A stretch of DNA of 64,000 nucleotides from Dromiciops gliroides (Eukaryota; Chordata; Mammalia; Microbiotheria; Microbiotheriidae), in assembly GCF_019393635.1 (NCBI RefSeq), contig NC_057862.1, forward strand, positions 411,846,169-411,910,168. The letters run 5' to 3'. Below the pieces are notes generated by a model. It worked only from the letters and a program-made list of their open reading frames with translations, made no database searches and was not told the origin of the DNA. The translations under genes were made by a program, and so were the position numbers. Of this stretch, positions 43,080 to 53,639 are shown in pieces (position 1 is the first letter of the stretch; each line of letters opens with the position of its first letter).

Positions 43080-43370
43080 ATAATTATATAGGCTTTACCC
43101 CCTTAATTTTAAATATGAGGAAAATGTTGCCAAGAGATGAAAAGGGACTTGCCCAAGTTCACATAGGTAGTGAGCAGAGGAGTTGGATTCGATTCCAGGT
43201 CTTCTGACTTAAAAGTTAGTACTCTTGCCATTACACATAGATGCTAGACATCTTGAGCCTCAATGTTCTCATCTGTAAAGTGGAGGTAAGATTTTCCCCG
43301 TGTACCTCACAGTAATGTTATGCACCTCAGATAAAATCAGATACATGAAAGTGCTTAAAGCATATGAGTT
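43080..43370. mobile_element. Two opposed MIR-type SINEs
   Basis: 43085-43250 is reverse ('gggacttgcccaagttcaca', 'aggtcttctgacttaaaagt'). 43251-43370 is plus ('ctcaatgttctcatctgtaa', 'gatacatgaaagtgcttaaa'). Confidence 0.72.
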
Positions 43371-43454
43371 TGTTTTTTTCAGTGTAAATGTATTATCTAG
43401 GAGGGATAATATTTTGAGTCTCTAACATCATCCTAGTCCAAACCTCATTGTTCA

Positions 43455-43575
43455 TTCAACATCCAAAAAACATGCATTGAGAATCCATTGAGACACAGCA
43501 AGGCTCCATCTGAGGCACTGTGGAGGATAGAGAGATAAATAAAAACTGGTTCCTACACCTGAAAGGCTTAACTGC
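43455..43575 (-). mobile_element. L2 3' end fragment, diverged
   Basis: 'tcattcaacatccaaaaaac', 'tgaggcactgtggaggatag', 'taaaaactggttcctacacc'. Confidence 0.55.
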
Positions 43576-43639
43576 TAGGAGAGAGCATAGGTCAGGCACA
43601 CAAATAGCTAGGTGCAAAGCAGAATGTTAAAAGTATCAT

Positions 43640-44430
43640 TAGTTCAATGAATTCATATGGGATCGGGGGCAGTGTTGAACATTGAATACAATACTTGCAG
43701 GATAGCTGTATAAGACAAGGGCTCAGGCTATGGTCCAGTTAGGGCTGGAGCTTAGTGTGAGACAATGGTTAGGGTTTAGTGTGGATCTGGAGATAATAGC
43801 ATTTAATCTTTGACTGCAGTTAGGGCTCAGCCAATGGCCATGTTTATATGATCAAGGCTCACCTATGAGTCCATCTGTGATTAAAGTAAGGGACCTGGTC
43901 TGGGGCCAGGGTTATGGTTCATTCTGGCATCTCTCACAGTGCCCTCAGATCCCCAGAGTAAAAAGAAGGCAGGCTGAGAACCACCTGTGAACCAGTATAG
44001 ACAACCAGGGACCTCTTGGGCAGCTAAATTCTCAGTATTCAGGGAATTAATCTGAAGTTCTCAGACATATCTCTTACCCAGGAAATTAATCCCCTTCTGT
44101 CCCAGTTCAGATGTCACAGGATCCAGAGGCTCCCCCCACCCCCCACCCAACTTAACTATTAATCACCTCCGGAGAACAGGAAGCAAATCCACAAAGACAG
44201 ATTGATGAGATAAAGGATCAAACCTAAGGTCTTTTAAAGATTAGGACCTCCACAGACCATAATTATGTCTGGGATCTTACAAGATAACTAACTACCAAGG
44301 AAGAAACATCTTTTTAATAGGGAATCTGGACTATTTCAGGCCTGGGAGGTATTTGCATGATCATAATTAGAGGAATGGGAAGCAATTTTCCCTGAATAAG
44401 AATTCTCCCATCTCATTACTGATTTGGAAT
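43640..44430. other. Unassigned sequence
   Basis: Dispersed TTAGGGCT/TTAGGGTT-like words at 43738-43835. No repeat family or gene recognised in the rest. Confidence 0.35.
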
Positions 44431-44431
44431 A

Positions 44432-44434
<3 letters not shown>

Positions 44435-44524
<90 letters not shown>

Positions 44525-44552
44525 CCTCCCTCTCTCCCTCCCTCCCCTCCTT
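44435..44552. repeat. (TC)n microsatellite with CCCT flank
   Basis: About 43 uninterrupted TC units at 44435-44520, then CCCTCCCT-type sequence to 44552. The apparent reverse reading frames through it are artefacts of the repeat. Confidence 0.98.
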
Positions 44553-44559
44553 CCATTCC

Positions 44560-44960
44560 ATTCTTTCTGCCCCTCTATGTCAGATGCCAATTCATCTTTT
44601 AGGAGTTGACTTGGGTGCATTATTTTCAGAGACAGACAGAGATCAAAGCCAATCATTTAGGATTGCCAAAATGCCCCGTGTTTGCATTCTTCTGTAAATA
44701 AGCAGTTGTAAACAACATTGATCACTGGGAGATTTTGAAGTGGCAGAGCAATTAGCAAATGAATAAAAATGATCTGTGGCATTTAAATATTCTCCCCACA
44801 TGCCAGGTGACAGACAACTGTAGCAAGCACCCCTTAAATTATTCATAGAGACAACAGTCCCCCGAGGACTGGGCAAATCTGAGCAATTACTGCCGAACTC
44901 GAACTCCTCGGATGGACAATGGAATTCAATCAATGGGCTCCTCCAGCCTTCCTCTGGCTA
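44560..44960. other. Repeat-free block, candidate conserved non-coding element
   Basis: No repeat signature. It holds a perfect forkhead-type GTAAACAA at 44708-44715, several ATTA-type homeodomain words (agcaattagcaaatgaata, ttaaattattcat) and 'cattgatcac'. A 96-codon reverse frame spans it but shows no family motif. Enhancer role is inference. Confidence 0.38.
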
Positions 44961-45054
44961 GTTGTCCCCCTGCACCCAGGAAAGGGAAGAATTTCTAATT
45001 TTCCCAGTCAGAGCTTTCAGCTTCTCTTCCATCTCACCCAGAGAGGTCACAGGG

Positions 45055-45243
45055 GCATATATTTAGAGCTGGAAGGAACCTGAGAGGCCATCAAGTCCAA
45101 CCTCATTTTACAGATGAGGAAACTGAGGTACAGAATGGTCACATGACTCGCCCTGGGTCACACAACTAATAAGTATCTGAGAAGGAATTTGAACCCAGGT
45201 CCCTTTGACTCTAAGGATAGTGGTATGTCCACTGCACCAATTA
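45055..45243 (-). mobile_element. MIR/THER-type SINE
   Basis: 'tatttagagctggaaggaac', 'ttacagatgaggaaactgag', 'cctgggtcacacaactaata', 'gtccactgcacca'. Well preserved, reverse-oriented. Confidence 0.85.
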
Positions 45244-45281
45244 CCAGCCCAACATAGCCTTTACTCTAGTACAAGTCAAGA

Positions 45282-45515
45282 ATAATAATCAACATTTATA
45301 GAAAGCTTATAGTTTACAAAGCATTTTATCTACATTACCTTATTTGAGCTTCATCACAGGTCTATGAGGTAGGAACTCCAAGGAATTCAGCAGCCTTAGA
45401 GAAGTTAAATGACTTGCCCAGGGTCACACAACTAGTACTTGTCAGAGGTGGGATGCAAAGCCAGCCCTCCCCCTATACAAGGGCAGCACTTGATCTTCTA
45501 TACCAAACTGCCTCC
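45282..45515 (-). mobile_element. MIR/THER-type SINE
   Basis: 'caacatttatagaaagctta', 'tttacaaagcattttatcta', 'gacttgcccagggtcacaca', 'cttctataccaaactgcctc'. Reverse-oriented. Confidence 0.82.
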
Positions 45516-45669
45516 CTGAAAATCTCTCTTCCCTTCTTTCCCTTACTAGATGACTTCTTACCTGTGTGGACACACCTTTGTTCCTCAGAGCACAGGAGGT
45601 TTTTTCCTCCTGAGATGGTCCAGCCCTTCAACCACCCCTCCCCCATCCCCATCCCCCTGACACCAGTGT

Positions 45670-45925
45670 GCCACCTCAGACACTTACTAGCTGTGCGACC
45701 CTGGGCAAGTCACTTAACCCCAATTGCCTTAAACATCTGGGGCCCTCTCCAGTCATCCTGATATATATCTTGCCACCGGACCCAGATGGCTCTGAAGGAG
45801 AGAGTGAGGTTGGTGACCTTGTACAGCCCTCCCTCACTTAAATCTAATTGTCTTCAAGTCATGACATTACCCGGATATCATGGTTCTCTTTGAGAAACGA
45901 AAGACAAACAATGCCTTTCTCATCA
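45670..45925 (+). mobile_element. Composite SINE: WSINE1-type CORE with a distinct tail, second copy
   Basis: 'cctcagacacttactagctg' to 'ccccaattgccttaaacat' is the SINE body without its head. It runs directly into 'ccctctccagtcatcctgat', 'cggacccagatggctctgaa', 'cttgtacagccctccctcac', 'gacattacccggatatcatg' and 'gagaaacgaaagacaaacaa'. The tail is the same as in 40871-41227. Confidence 0.75.
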
Positions 45926-46480
45926 TCCCTGTCTCCTTAGTGCCATATGGGAATTGAAAGACAAACAGCAACAGTGACAACAACAACCTCCCCTCCCCCC
46001 AACCCCCACACCCAAAAAGGGAATAACAAGCCTGGGTAGTTAAAGAAGCCAAAATCCAACAGGAGGACTTGACTTAGATGAGGTAAAACCTGACCATTCG
46101 CAGTACTAGTCCCTGACTACTCCTGGTCCATAGATTTTTTTTTTATTCCTCTCTCTCACCTCAAAGGCAAGTGTGGGTTTCCTATCTGTAATCTTGCCTT
46201 TTTGGTTAATTGAATAAACACACACTGCCTGTACTCCAAGTGTCTCTATATGTGTTTCTGGATGAAAAGTGACAATTTTCTTAAATTTTTCTGGCCAGGC
46301 TGCTCCCTTTAGCAGCTTTTCCCTCCCCCCATTCCTAAGTCAAGGAAATGTGCATTTCAAGTGAAGTGTTTCCCATTGACCACAACAGCCAACTACTAAT
46401 TTAGATAAGTGATATATTTCAGGGCCCAAGTGCTCTTCCCCAGGATGCACATCTCATTGACTTCTCTATGCAGACTCTAA
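45926..46480. other. Unassigned unique sequence
   Basis: No recognised repeat or gene. Confidence 0.4.
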
Positions 46481-46484
46481 GAAA

Positions 46485-46620
46485 AGCAAACTGAAACTGA
46501 GGCAAGAAAAAGTTAAATAACTTGTACAAGGCCATATAGTTATTAAGTGTCTATGGCTAAATTTGAACTCAGATCTTCCCAACTCCAAGCCCAGCCCTTT
46601 ATCCACTGCACCACCTCATT
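46485..46620 (-). mobile_element. MIR/MAR-type SINE
   Basis: 'aactgaaactgaggcaagaa', 'aaatttgaactcagatcttc', 'ccctttatccactgcaccac'. Reverse-oriented. Confidence 0.75.
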
Positions 46621-46958
46621 TATCTGCATCTTTCTGAAGGCCATATGGAATCAAACTGTGAATCTGAAGTCAAAAAGACCAAACTCAGAGTATATTTGTT
46701 GTGAGAAATGATGTAGGGAAAATATGTGGCCAAAGGAACTCATGGTTTAGCTACCACAGGGCCCCTTTCCTGAAGTGTTCTTACATCTCTACTGAGAAGA
46801 GGACTCAGCTAGGTTGCTTAGACTTGCTCTTTTCCACAACTTAGTTCCCAACTGCCAAGGCTAATTCTCCTTTCAATCTATGTCCCTGAAGTTGCTTTCT
46901 ATCTCCATTGTCTAGTTGTCTCTGTGTGCCCTCTGTTGATAAAGATGCCTTCTACTGG
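46621..46958. other. Unassigned unique sequence
   Basis: No recognised repeat or gene; left flank of the solo LTR. Confidence 0.4.
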
Positions 46959-46964
46959 GTGACA

Positions 46965-47449
46965 TGGGGCTTAGGATGACCAGATAACAGGACAGACATA
47001 CAAAGGAATCAAGGGACTATTAAAGTTTAGCTTGGCCAACTAGATATCAGAACAGACAAACCTAAACCATAAGGGAAGATAAAATTCTATAGCAGGAAAG
47101 TCAATTAGGCATGGCTACTACCTAACTGGAGCCAGGAGACAGAGATAAGGATTATCATTAAAAAAAAATCTCCTTGACTCTTAGGAATCTTTCCCTACCT
47201 CACCCACCAAAAAGAACTTTTCATTTTCAGGTGGACATCCCATCTATCCTCTATAAAAACTTTTGCCTTCCCTATGTTCAGGGAGGAAGATGTTTCTAAG
47301 CCATTTCCTCCCTAGGAGTGAGGACTTTGACTTACCCCTTGGTCATTTTCTCTAGTGCCAAATAAAAGACCATTTTAATCCTAATTAGACTGTGTGTGAG
47401 AGTATAATTCTTTACAGAGGAATACCTAAGGACTCCCACCATTTCCCCA
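46965..47449 (+). mobile_element. Solo LTR of an endogenous retrovirus
   Basis: A 485 bp unit with ends TGGGG and CCCCA, flanked by 'gtgaca' (46959-46964) and 'gtgaga' (47450-47455), a 6 bp TSD with one mismatch. TATA-like 'ctataaaaac' at 47251 and AATAAA at 47361-47366 are spaced as U3/R. No viral genes adjoin. A 6 bp TSD would fit a betaretrovirus-like (class II) element; class is inferred. Confidence 0.78.
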
Positions 47450-47626
47450 GTGAGATAGGCAAAATGCTGTGCAGCAAAGCATTATGGTCATTGCTGTTGT
47501 TGCTGCTGTTGGACATCGTAGTCAATGGGAGTGAGAAGGAAAGGGAAAGGAGTACCTTACTCTATGTTTTTTGGCAGAAAAGCAGGGGGTCACACTTTAC
47601 AAAGCTGCTTTCTGGAGGAAACTCCT

Positions 47627-47735
47627 TCCTTCCTTCCTTCCTTCCTTCCTTCCTTCCTTCCTTCCTTCCTTCCTTCCTTCCTTCCTTCCTTCCTTCCTTC
47701 CTTCCTTCCTTCCTTCCTTCCTTCCTTCCTTCCTT
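47627..47735. repeat. (CCTT)n microsatellite
   Basis: About 27 near-perfect CCTT units. The FLPS-type or KEGR-type peptide repeats it appears to encode, up to 170 codons, are artefacts. Confidence 0.98.
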
Positions 47736-47739
47736 CTTT

Positions 47740-48055
47740 CCTCCCTCTCTCTCCCTCTCTTCCTTTCTCTGTCTCTCTGTCATCTCTGTCACTGTCTGTT
47801 TCTCTCAATTCTGAATTTACACCAGATGAAATGAGTACTTTCTTATACATCGTAAAATGGGAGGTGGGGCCAGGAAGAGAATTGTTGACTATACAGCTTG
47901 TTTTCAAGTATATAATAAATTCAGCATGTAACTTTCAAAGCTGTCCTGCTTCTCTGTATTTCCTTCTGGCATGTGTACTGTTTGAAGAATGCTTCCATGA
48001 CCCTCCTTTCCTTTACTTTCTTCTGGCAACCCTATAACTACTCCCTTATCCCTCC
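47740..48055. other. CT-rich flank and unassigned sequence
   Basis: 47736-47805 is CT-rich, degraded simple repeat. The rest was not recognised. Confidence 0.35.
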
Positions 48056-48474
48056 TACCCCTCCCTCCCACCCAGAAATTGAAAATTTGAAAGAGCAAAA
48101 CCCAAAATAAGATGAAATATCAACAAAAACAAATTCCCATATGGGTCTATCAGTTCTCTGTCAGGAAGTTGCTAGCATGCTTCATTGAGGATTCTCTGAT
48201 ATCCTGATTGGTTAGCACACTAATCAGAGATCTTAAATCTTTCAGTTGTTTTGTCTTTATAATATTGTCGCTATTGTATGAATTGTTTTCTTGCTTCCAC
48301 TTCCTTCACTCTGCACCAGTTCATGTAAATCTTCCTGGGCTTCTCTGAAAACTTCTCTTTTGTCATTTCTTACAGTATAATAGTATCTCTTTGTATTTAT
48401 ATGTCAGTTTGTTCAGTCATTTTCCAATTGATGGATTTCCTGGACCTTCCCACTAAAAAAGAAAAAAAAGTGAT

Positions 48475-48565
48475 ATAGATAGATACATAGATATGCATAC
48501 CCATATACATAATATATACATGTATGTATATATGTGTGTGTATACATGCACATATATACAATGCA
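48475..48565. repeat. (TA)n/(TG)n low-complexity tract
   Basis: gata, tata, tgtg and cata runs at the L1 internal deletion joint. Confidence 0.85.
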
Positions 48566-49384
48566 ATTATATCGTGTATAACTTTGAATTTATCACACTG
48601 TTACTATATTATTTCTTTGTTATATATTTAATTTGTCTCATTAACCAATATCTCTATTTTTTAAACCAGTACCAAATACTTTTAATGATTCCTGCTTTAT
48701 AGTGTTGTTTCAGACCCATTACTGCTAATGGATCAAAATGGACCTCTTCCTTCCTATGTTTTTTCACATTAAGAGGCTTGATGTTTTGTGCTTCCAGATA
48801 AATTTTGTTATTATGTTTTCTAGTTCTCTAAAGTAATCCTTTGGTAGTTTGATATGGCACAGAATAAGTAAATTAATTTAGGCAGTATTATAATTTTTTA
48901 CTATATTGACATGACCTACCTCTGGGCAGTTATTATTTCTCCAATTATTTAGGTCTGCCTTTATTTGAGTAAAGAGTATTTTGTCACAGTAATCATATAG
49001 TTTCTTTGTGTGATTTGGTGAACAGAATCCCAAATATACACTCCATAGCCATTTTGAATGGACTTTATATCTTTCTGAAGTGTTTTGTTGGTAATATACA
49101 GAAATGCTGATTATTTATATGTGGATGTCGTTTATATCCTGCAATTTTGCTCAAATTGTTTCAATTACTTTTTTAGTTGATTCATTGAAGTTTTCTAAAG
49201 AGACCATCATATCATCTGCAGAAAAGGGATATTTTTGTCTCTCATTTTCCTAAGCTTTCTCTTTCAAATGCTTTTTCTTATTCTATTGCTCTAACCAACA
49301 AGAGTAGAACTATAATAAATAATAATGCTGTTAATGGACATCCTTGTCTTAAATCTGACCTTATTAGAAGGACCTCTACCTTTT

Positions 49385-49550
49385 CCAAATACATACATAC
49401 ACATATACATACATACACACATATGCACACCCACACAATACACATATACATGTATATATGTGTCACATACATATATACATCATATAGATTATATAGATGT
49501 ATATATGTGTTTATACAGATATACACAGAGACACATACACACACGGATAA
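49385..49550. repeat. (CATA)n-rich tract
   Basis: catacata, cacaca and tatatg runs inserted into the L1 ORF2 remnant. Confidence 0.85.
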
Positions 49551-49588
49551 ATATACTGTGTATAGCTATATTGTTGGCCCTTAATTTT

Positions 49589-49715
49589 TTTTGGGGGGTG
49601 GTGAGGCAATGGGAGTTAAGTGACTTGCCCAGGGTCACACAGCTAGTAAGTGTCAAGTATCTGAGGCCAGATTTGAACTCAGGTCCTCCTGAATCCAGGG
49701 CCGGTGCTCTATCCA
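49589..49715 (-). mobile_element. WSINE1-like SINE, 5'-truncated
   Basis: Reverse body ending at 'ggtgctctatcca', lacking the head. TSD ggcccttaattttt at 49576-49589 and from 49716. The L1 text continues on both sides. Confidence 0.93.
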
Positions 49716-50190
49716 GGCCCTTAATTTTTGATAGATACTTTAACCACATTTAAGGGAAGATCCAGTTATTCCTAAATTATTTAGTGTTTTTGTCAAAAAC
49801 AAGAGTTAGATTTTGTCAAAAGTTTTGTGAACATTGATATATTTTGAGGAGTTATTATCTTTGTTATTAATATTGTCAATTATATTTATAGTTTTCCCTT
49901 TTTTGAAACAATTCTTCATCCTAAGTCCAACCTAGTCATATTGTATATTGTTTTTAATAGTATTGCCTCTTTGCCAATATTTTATTTACTATTTTTTGGG
50001 GCAATGTTCATTTGAAATACTGGCATATAATTTTCTTTCTCTGTCTGGTTTAGGTATCAGCACTACATTTGTATCAGAGAAAGGGTTTGTGTGTGTGTCC
50101 CTTTTCATATTTTTGCAAGTAATTTGTGTGGTATTTGAATTAATTGTTCTTTGAATATGTGTTTTATCTTTAGTTTTAAAAAAATCATTA

Positions 50191-50645
50191 TTCCTTCCAG
50201 AACATTTGAGAGCTTTATTGAGTTGTTTGTGGGAGGATCTGGACTCCTCTAGGACCTAAAACACCATCATCTTCACACAATTTCGTACTTAGAGTTTCTC
50301 AAGGCTGGCATATTTAACTTTTTAAAGGTCACCAGGAACATGACCAATAGAACCAACTGCCCACCTCTCTCTCTCTCTCTTTCTCTCACACACACACCCA
50401 CACATACACACACACACAGTTATTACTGCTACTTATTAGTGTTCTAAAATAATGTAATTACTGTTTCTCTAATCTCTTCATTAGACCATGTAAGATCCTT
50501 CAGGGCAAAGAGAAAATTCTTTTCTTTTTGTGAAGAGCTCATGGATGTGATACCAAGAAGAAACACAAGTATTCAAAGGATGGCAAGTCAGGCAGCTTAT
50601 TACTCACAGACATGTAACTATGTGGGTCCCCTGTCCTTCAATCCA
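50191..50645. other. Unassigned sequence with CT/CA tract
   Basis: A CT run and a CA run lie at about 50367-50419. Otherwise unrecognised. Confidence 0.4.
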
Positions 50646-50659
50646 CTGTAAATCACAGC

Positions 50660-51005
50660 CACAAGTGCACAATGAGATGCATACCGTAAATTTCAGAAAT
50701 TTGGGTCGTTGCTCACATATCTGATTACTTTGCTTAATAGAGCCACAAAGACCAAATGTGAGAGGGTGTTCAGGGACATGCAATCAGTGGGCGATCTGGA
50801 CTGAGACCTTCACCACTCACCCTTATCAATCACAAAGGCATTGTGACTAAGAAAGTTTACTAATTTTGCATACATGGAGCTTGCTAAACTAATTCTTAAC
50901 AGGAGAGCCTTGCATTCATTGCCTAAATGAAGCTGACTAAACCAGTTATTGATTACATAGGAACTTCTCACCATATAGGTGATCAATTAGTAGTCAAACA
51001 TGGAG
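50660..51005 (+). repeat. LTR-like repeat, copy 1
   Basis: Paired with 51720-52050. Shared blocks: 'gatctggactgagacct', 'ctaagaaagtttactaattt', 'gagcttgctaaactaattct', 'gaagctgactaaaccagtta', 'ttacataggaacttctca'. Where copy 2 has AATAAA, this copy has AATGAA. Confidence 0.6.
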
Positions 51006-51147
51006 TCACTTCTGTCAGGTAAGGCTTAACAAGAAGTCAGTCTTTGTGTTTTTATCTTTCATGGGCTCCATGTTCCATCCCCGTCCCACACCCAAATGAA
51101 AAAAGGCAAGTGATACAAGTCAGCATTATGCCTCTGCTTATTAGGAT

Positions 51148-51300
51148 TGTAAGATTATAGAATCATATATCTAGAGTATCTAGTTACCTCAGAGGTCATC
51201 TAATACAATCTTCCTGATCATACAAAGGAGCAAACTAAGGTCCCAACATCAACATAGGTAGTAAATAGTAGAGTTGAGGTTTGAACTCTCCAAGTCCTTA
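51148..51300 (-). mobile_element. MIR/THER-type SINE, diverged
   Basis: 'atagaatcatatatctagag', 'acctcagaggtcatctaata', 'ggtttgaactctccaagtcc'. Reverse-oriented. Confidence 0.6.
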
Positions 51301-51715
51301 TTATATATACTAGCCATAAAAAGGGCATGAGAGATCTTGTTTGGATGAAGTTATTTGTGTGCATTACTATACAATCATACATTATGGTTCATTACTATCA
51401 GATGATAAACAGCCCTTCTAATCCACCTATTACAGAAATCTACACTTTGACCTATTTTCCCTAATAGCAGGGATGGGCTGCACTGAAATAGAAATATTCT
51501 TTCTGTGTGGTTCTGATATATCATGCTAAAAATTGGTTTTCAACTTAACTGCACTGCCCTGGCTACTCCAAGACCTTATAGTTTTTTATCTCATTCTCTT
51601 AGCATGCATGAAGATAGCTCCAATGTACTGGAAGCCTGGGGCAGTGGATAAAACCAAATTGGGTAGACCTTGGGCAATACTGTCTGAACAGTGCCTCTAA
51701 AAAGGAGTCATTTTT
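51301..51715. other. Unassigned sequence between the paired repeats
   Basis: No retroviral gene remnant was recognised here. Confidence 0.35.
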
Positions 51716-51719
51716 ACAA

Positions 51720-52050
51720 TTTTTGCAATGTAAATGGGGCTTTGGGACCTTTCACACCTGTACCTGCTCTTATGTCTGATTGCTTCCTTTAACAGATTCA
51801 CAGATGTGGAGTGGGAGGGGGACCTCAGGAACAACCAATCAGCAGATAATCTGGACTGAGACCTGCTCAGTCCCATCAATCCTAAGGGCCTTATGATTAG
51901 GAAAGTTTGCTAATCTTTCATACATGAAGTTTGCTAAACTGATTAATTATCTGGAGAGCCTTCCATTTCTGGCCTAAATAAAGCTGACTAAACCAATTAT
52001 TAGTTACATAGGAACTTTCCAGTTTGTAGAAGGATCAATCAAGATTATAT
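51720..52050 (+). repeat. LTR-like repeat, copy 2
   Basis: Direct repeat of 50660-51005: 'aatctggactgagacctgct', 'gaagtttgctaaactgatta', 'ctaaataaagctgactaaac', 'ttacataggaactttcca'. The AATAAA at about 51976, followed about 35 bp on by the end of the homology, suggests an LTR R-U5 region. TG/CA ends were not resolved. Confidence 0.6.
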
Positions 52051-52370
52051 TATTCTTCCTTTGGTCACCTTTGCCCATTTGAAGACCATTTTAAGGGATT
52101 CCAAGGCCCAGAAATGGAAAGCAATTGGCAACAATTCTCAGCAATCTTAGACTACCTTTTCTGAAGCTCAGAGGGACAGATTCTCCTAGGTGCCTTTGGT
52201 ATATGTGCCTGTGACTAATTGGTTGGGGGAGAGAAGAAGGTCAAGAATTTGTCTCTTCCCAAAGCAGTGGATGTGACTGTGACTTGATTTCCTGAGAACC
52301 AAGCCTGGTGTGTGAGGGGTCCTTTTACCTGACCAAAGTCATCTCCCCACTTTATAAAAATTCACATTTA
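52051..52370. other. Unassigned unique sequence
   Basis: No recognised repeat or gene. Confidence 0.4.
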
Positions 52371-52374
52371 GTTT

Positions 52375-52800
52375 AGCATTTTCAGGTTTATATAGCAGCA
52401 CTTTTTCTCACTACAATCCTGTGATTTAAATATAACAAGTTTCATTATCTCCACTGTATTATCCATTAGGAAAGTCAAGCTTAAAGAGACTTGAGTACTG
52501 TCTCAGAAGTAGCAAGTGTGAGAGGTAAGCTTTGAACCCAGAGTTCCTGACTGCTGGTCTTGTTTCTCCTGCTCCCCTTTTTCAGTCTCAGTGGCATTAT
52601 TGGCCAATTGAAACATTTGCTTCCTGTGATAACAGATTTAGAGCTGAAAGGATCTTAGAGGCCATCTAGTCAAACCCCTTTATTTTATAGATGAGGTCCA
52701 AGAGCTGAAGAGACTGGTCACACAGCTAACACATGGAAGAGGTGGGATCCAAAAGCATATTTCTAGTTTCAAATCCAGCACGCTTTCTGCTATACCAGAG
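52375..52800 (-). mobile_element. Two MIR/THER-type SINEs in reverse orientation
   Basis: 52375-52565: 'tttatatagcagcacttttt', 'ctcactacaatcctgtgatt', 'agctttgaacccagagttcc'. 52630-52795: 'atttagagctgaaaggatct', 'gaggccatctagtcaaaccc', 'gactggtcacacagctaaca'. Confidence 0.72.
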
Positions 52801-53415
52801 AAAGAAGGCCTCAGCAACAGAAAGCAAGTTTCCCCCAAGGCAGCCTCATGAGACTCCCTAAGAAATTATGACTCTTCTCTCTTTGTTGGCCTAGGGCCAA
52901 ACCCAGAGTTCCTTCTTTTTACACCAGGGGCAGCTGGGGCAGGACAGGATATGGCGACTCACACTACCCCACTGGGCGAACTTTCCATCTCAATCAGAGC
53001 TCTGATTCTTGCTTTTACACAATGTATAATTTGCTACTTCCTCCATCCCTCCAGACCCTCCTCACTCCTTCCCAGATGGCTTAGATGAACTAGAAAACAC
53101 TCTGAAGGGCTGGAAGTGTCTTTAAGAGCAAAATAATGACATTTTCACTCAAAGGCTCAAATAGATGGGTAGCTCCAGGCTGAACTAGGAAAGAAAAGAA
53201 AAAAAAAAAGCTTCCAATTACCTGGAGATTTCTTTGGCTCCCTGAAACTCCACTTCAAGTCTGAAGAGGAGGGTCAAAAGCCAATAGAGAGGTTTTCCCA
53301 GGCCACTGCCCTCCAAACAGGCACAAGTACAAGGAAGTTTCATTGATGTTTCCAGTGGAGGGCCAGCTTCCCACCTTCCTCTGTATTGGAGTACAGGTAA
53401 AAAACAGAGAGAAAG
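52801..53415. other. Unassigned unique sequence
   Basis: No recognised repeat or gene. A 71-codon reverse frame at 53218-53433 shows no family motif. Confidence 0.4.
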
Positions 53416-53419
53416 TTGA

Positions 53420-53605
53420 TTGAGAGGCAGCAAAGTACAGAGGAAAAAATACTGGATCTGGAGTCAGACCTGGGTTTTCTGCTACTTAGTGGCCTTGTGA
53501 ATAGAAGCAAATCACCTTAGCCTGTGCCTGCCTTTCCTCAACTATAAAATGAGGGATTTGGACTTGATGGTCTCTGGGAGCCTTTCCAGGTCTCTGTGCC
53601 TAGAG
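53420..53605 (+). mobile_element. MIR-type SINE, near full length
   Basis: 'ggcagcaaagtacagaggaa', 'tggatctggagtcagacctg', 'ctcaactataaaatgaggga', 'tggtctctgggagcctttcc'. Confidence 0.82.
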
Positions 53606-53639
53606 AGAGAGAACAACAAACTACTCAAACATTGGTTAT

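Larger units (their letters stand above)
48060..50190 (-). mobile_element. L1 LINE fragment: 3' UTR and part of ORF2
   Basis: 48060-48450 is a reverse L1 3' UTR ('ttcactctgcaccagttcat', 'ccaattgatggatttcctgg'). From 48600 the sequence is reverse ORF2: 'aaaccagtaccaaatacttt', 'tctttctgaagtgttttgtt', and at 49205-49225 the complement of FSADDMM, an FADD-type catalytic box (Asp-Asp codons retained at 49211-49216, F to S beside it). About 1 kb of the C-terminal ORF2 is missing and a TA/TG tract lies at the joint. Frames are broken. Confidence 0.78.

Noticed and set aside
43730..43840. TTAGGG-like words suggesting interstitial telomere repeat
   Set aside because: Only three scattered imperfect units, not in register.
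44336..44656. 106-codon reverse frame made of RE repeats
   Set aside because: Translation of the (TC)n tract.
44643..44933. 96-codon reverse frame over the candidate conserved block
   Set aside because: No domain, splice or composition evidence for coding; treated as non-coding candidate.
47392..48037. Overlapping 76-170 codon frames on both strands rich in FLPS or KEGR repeats
   Set aside because: They are translations of the (CCTT)n microsatellite; no start context or homology.
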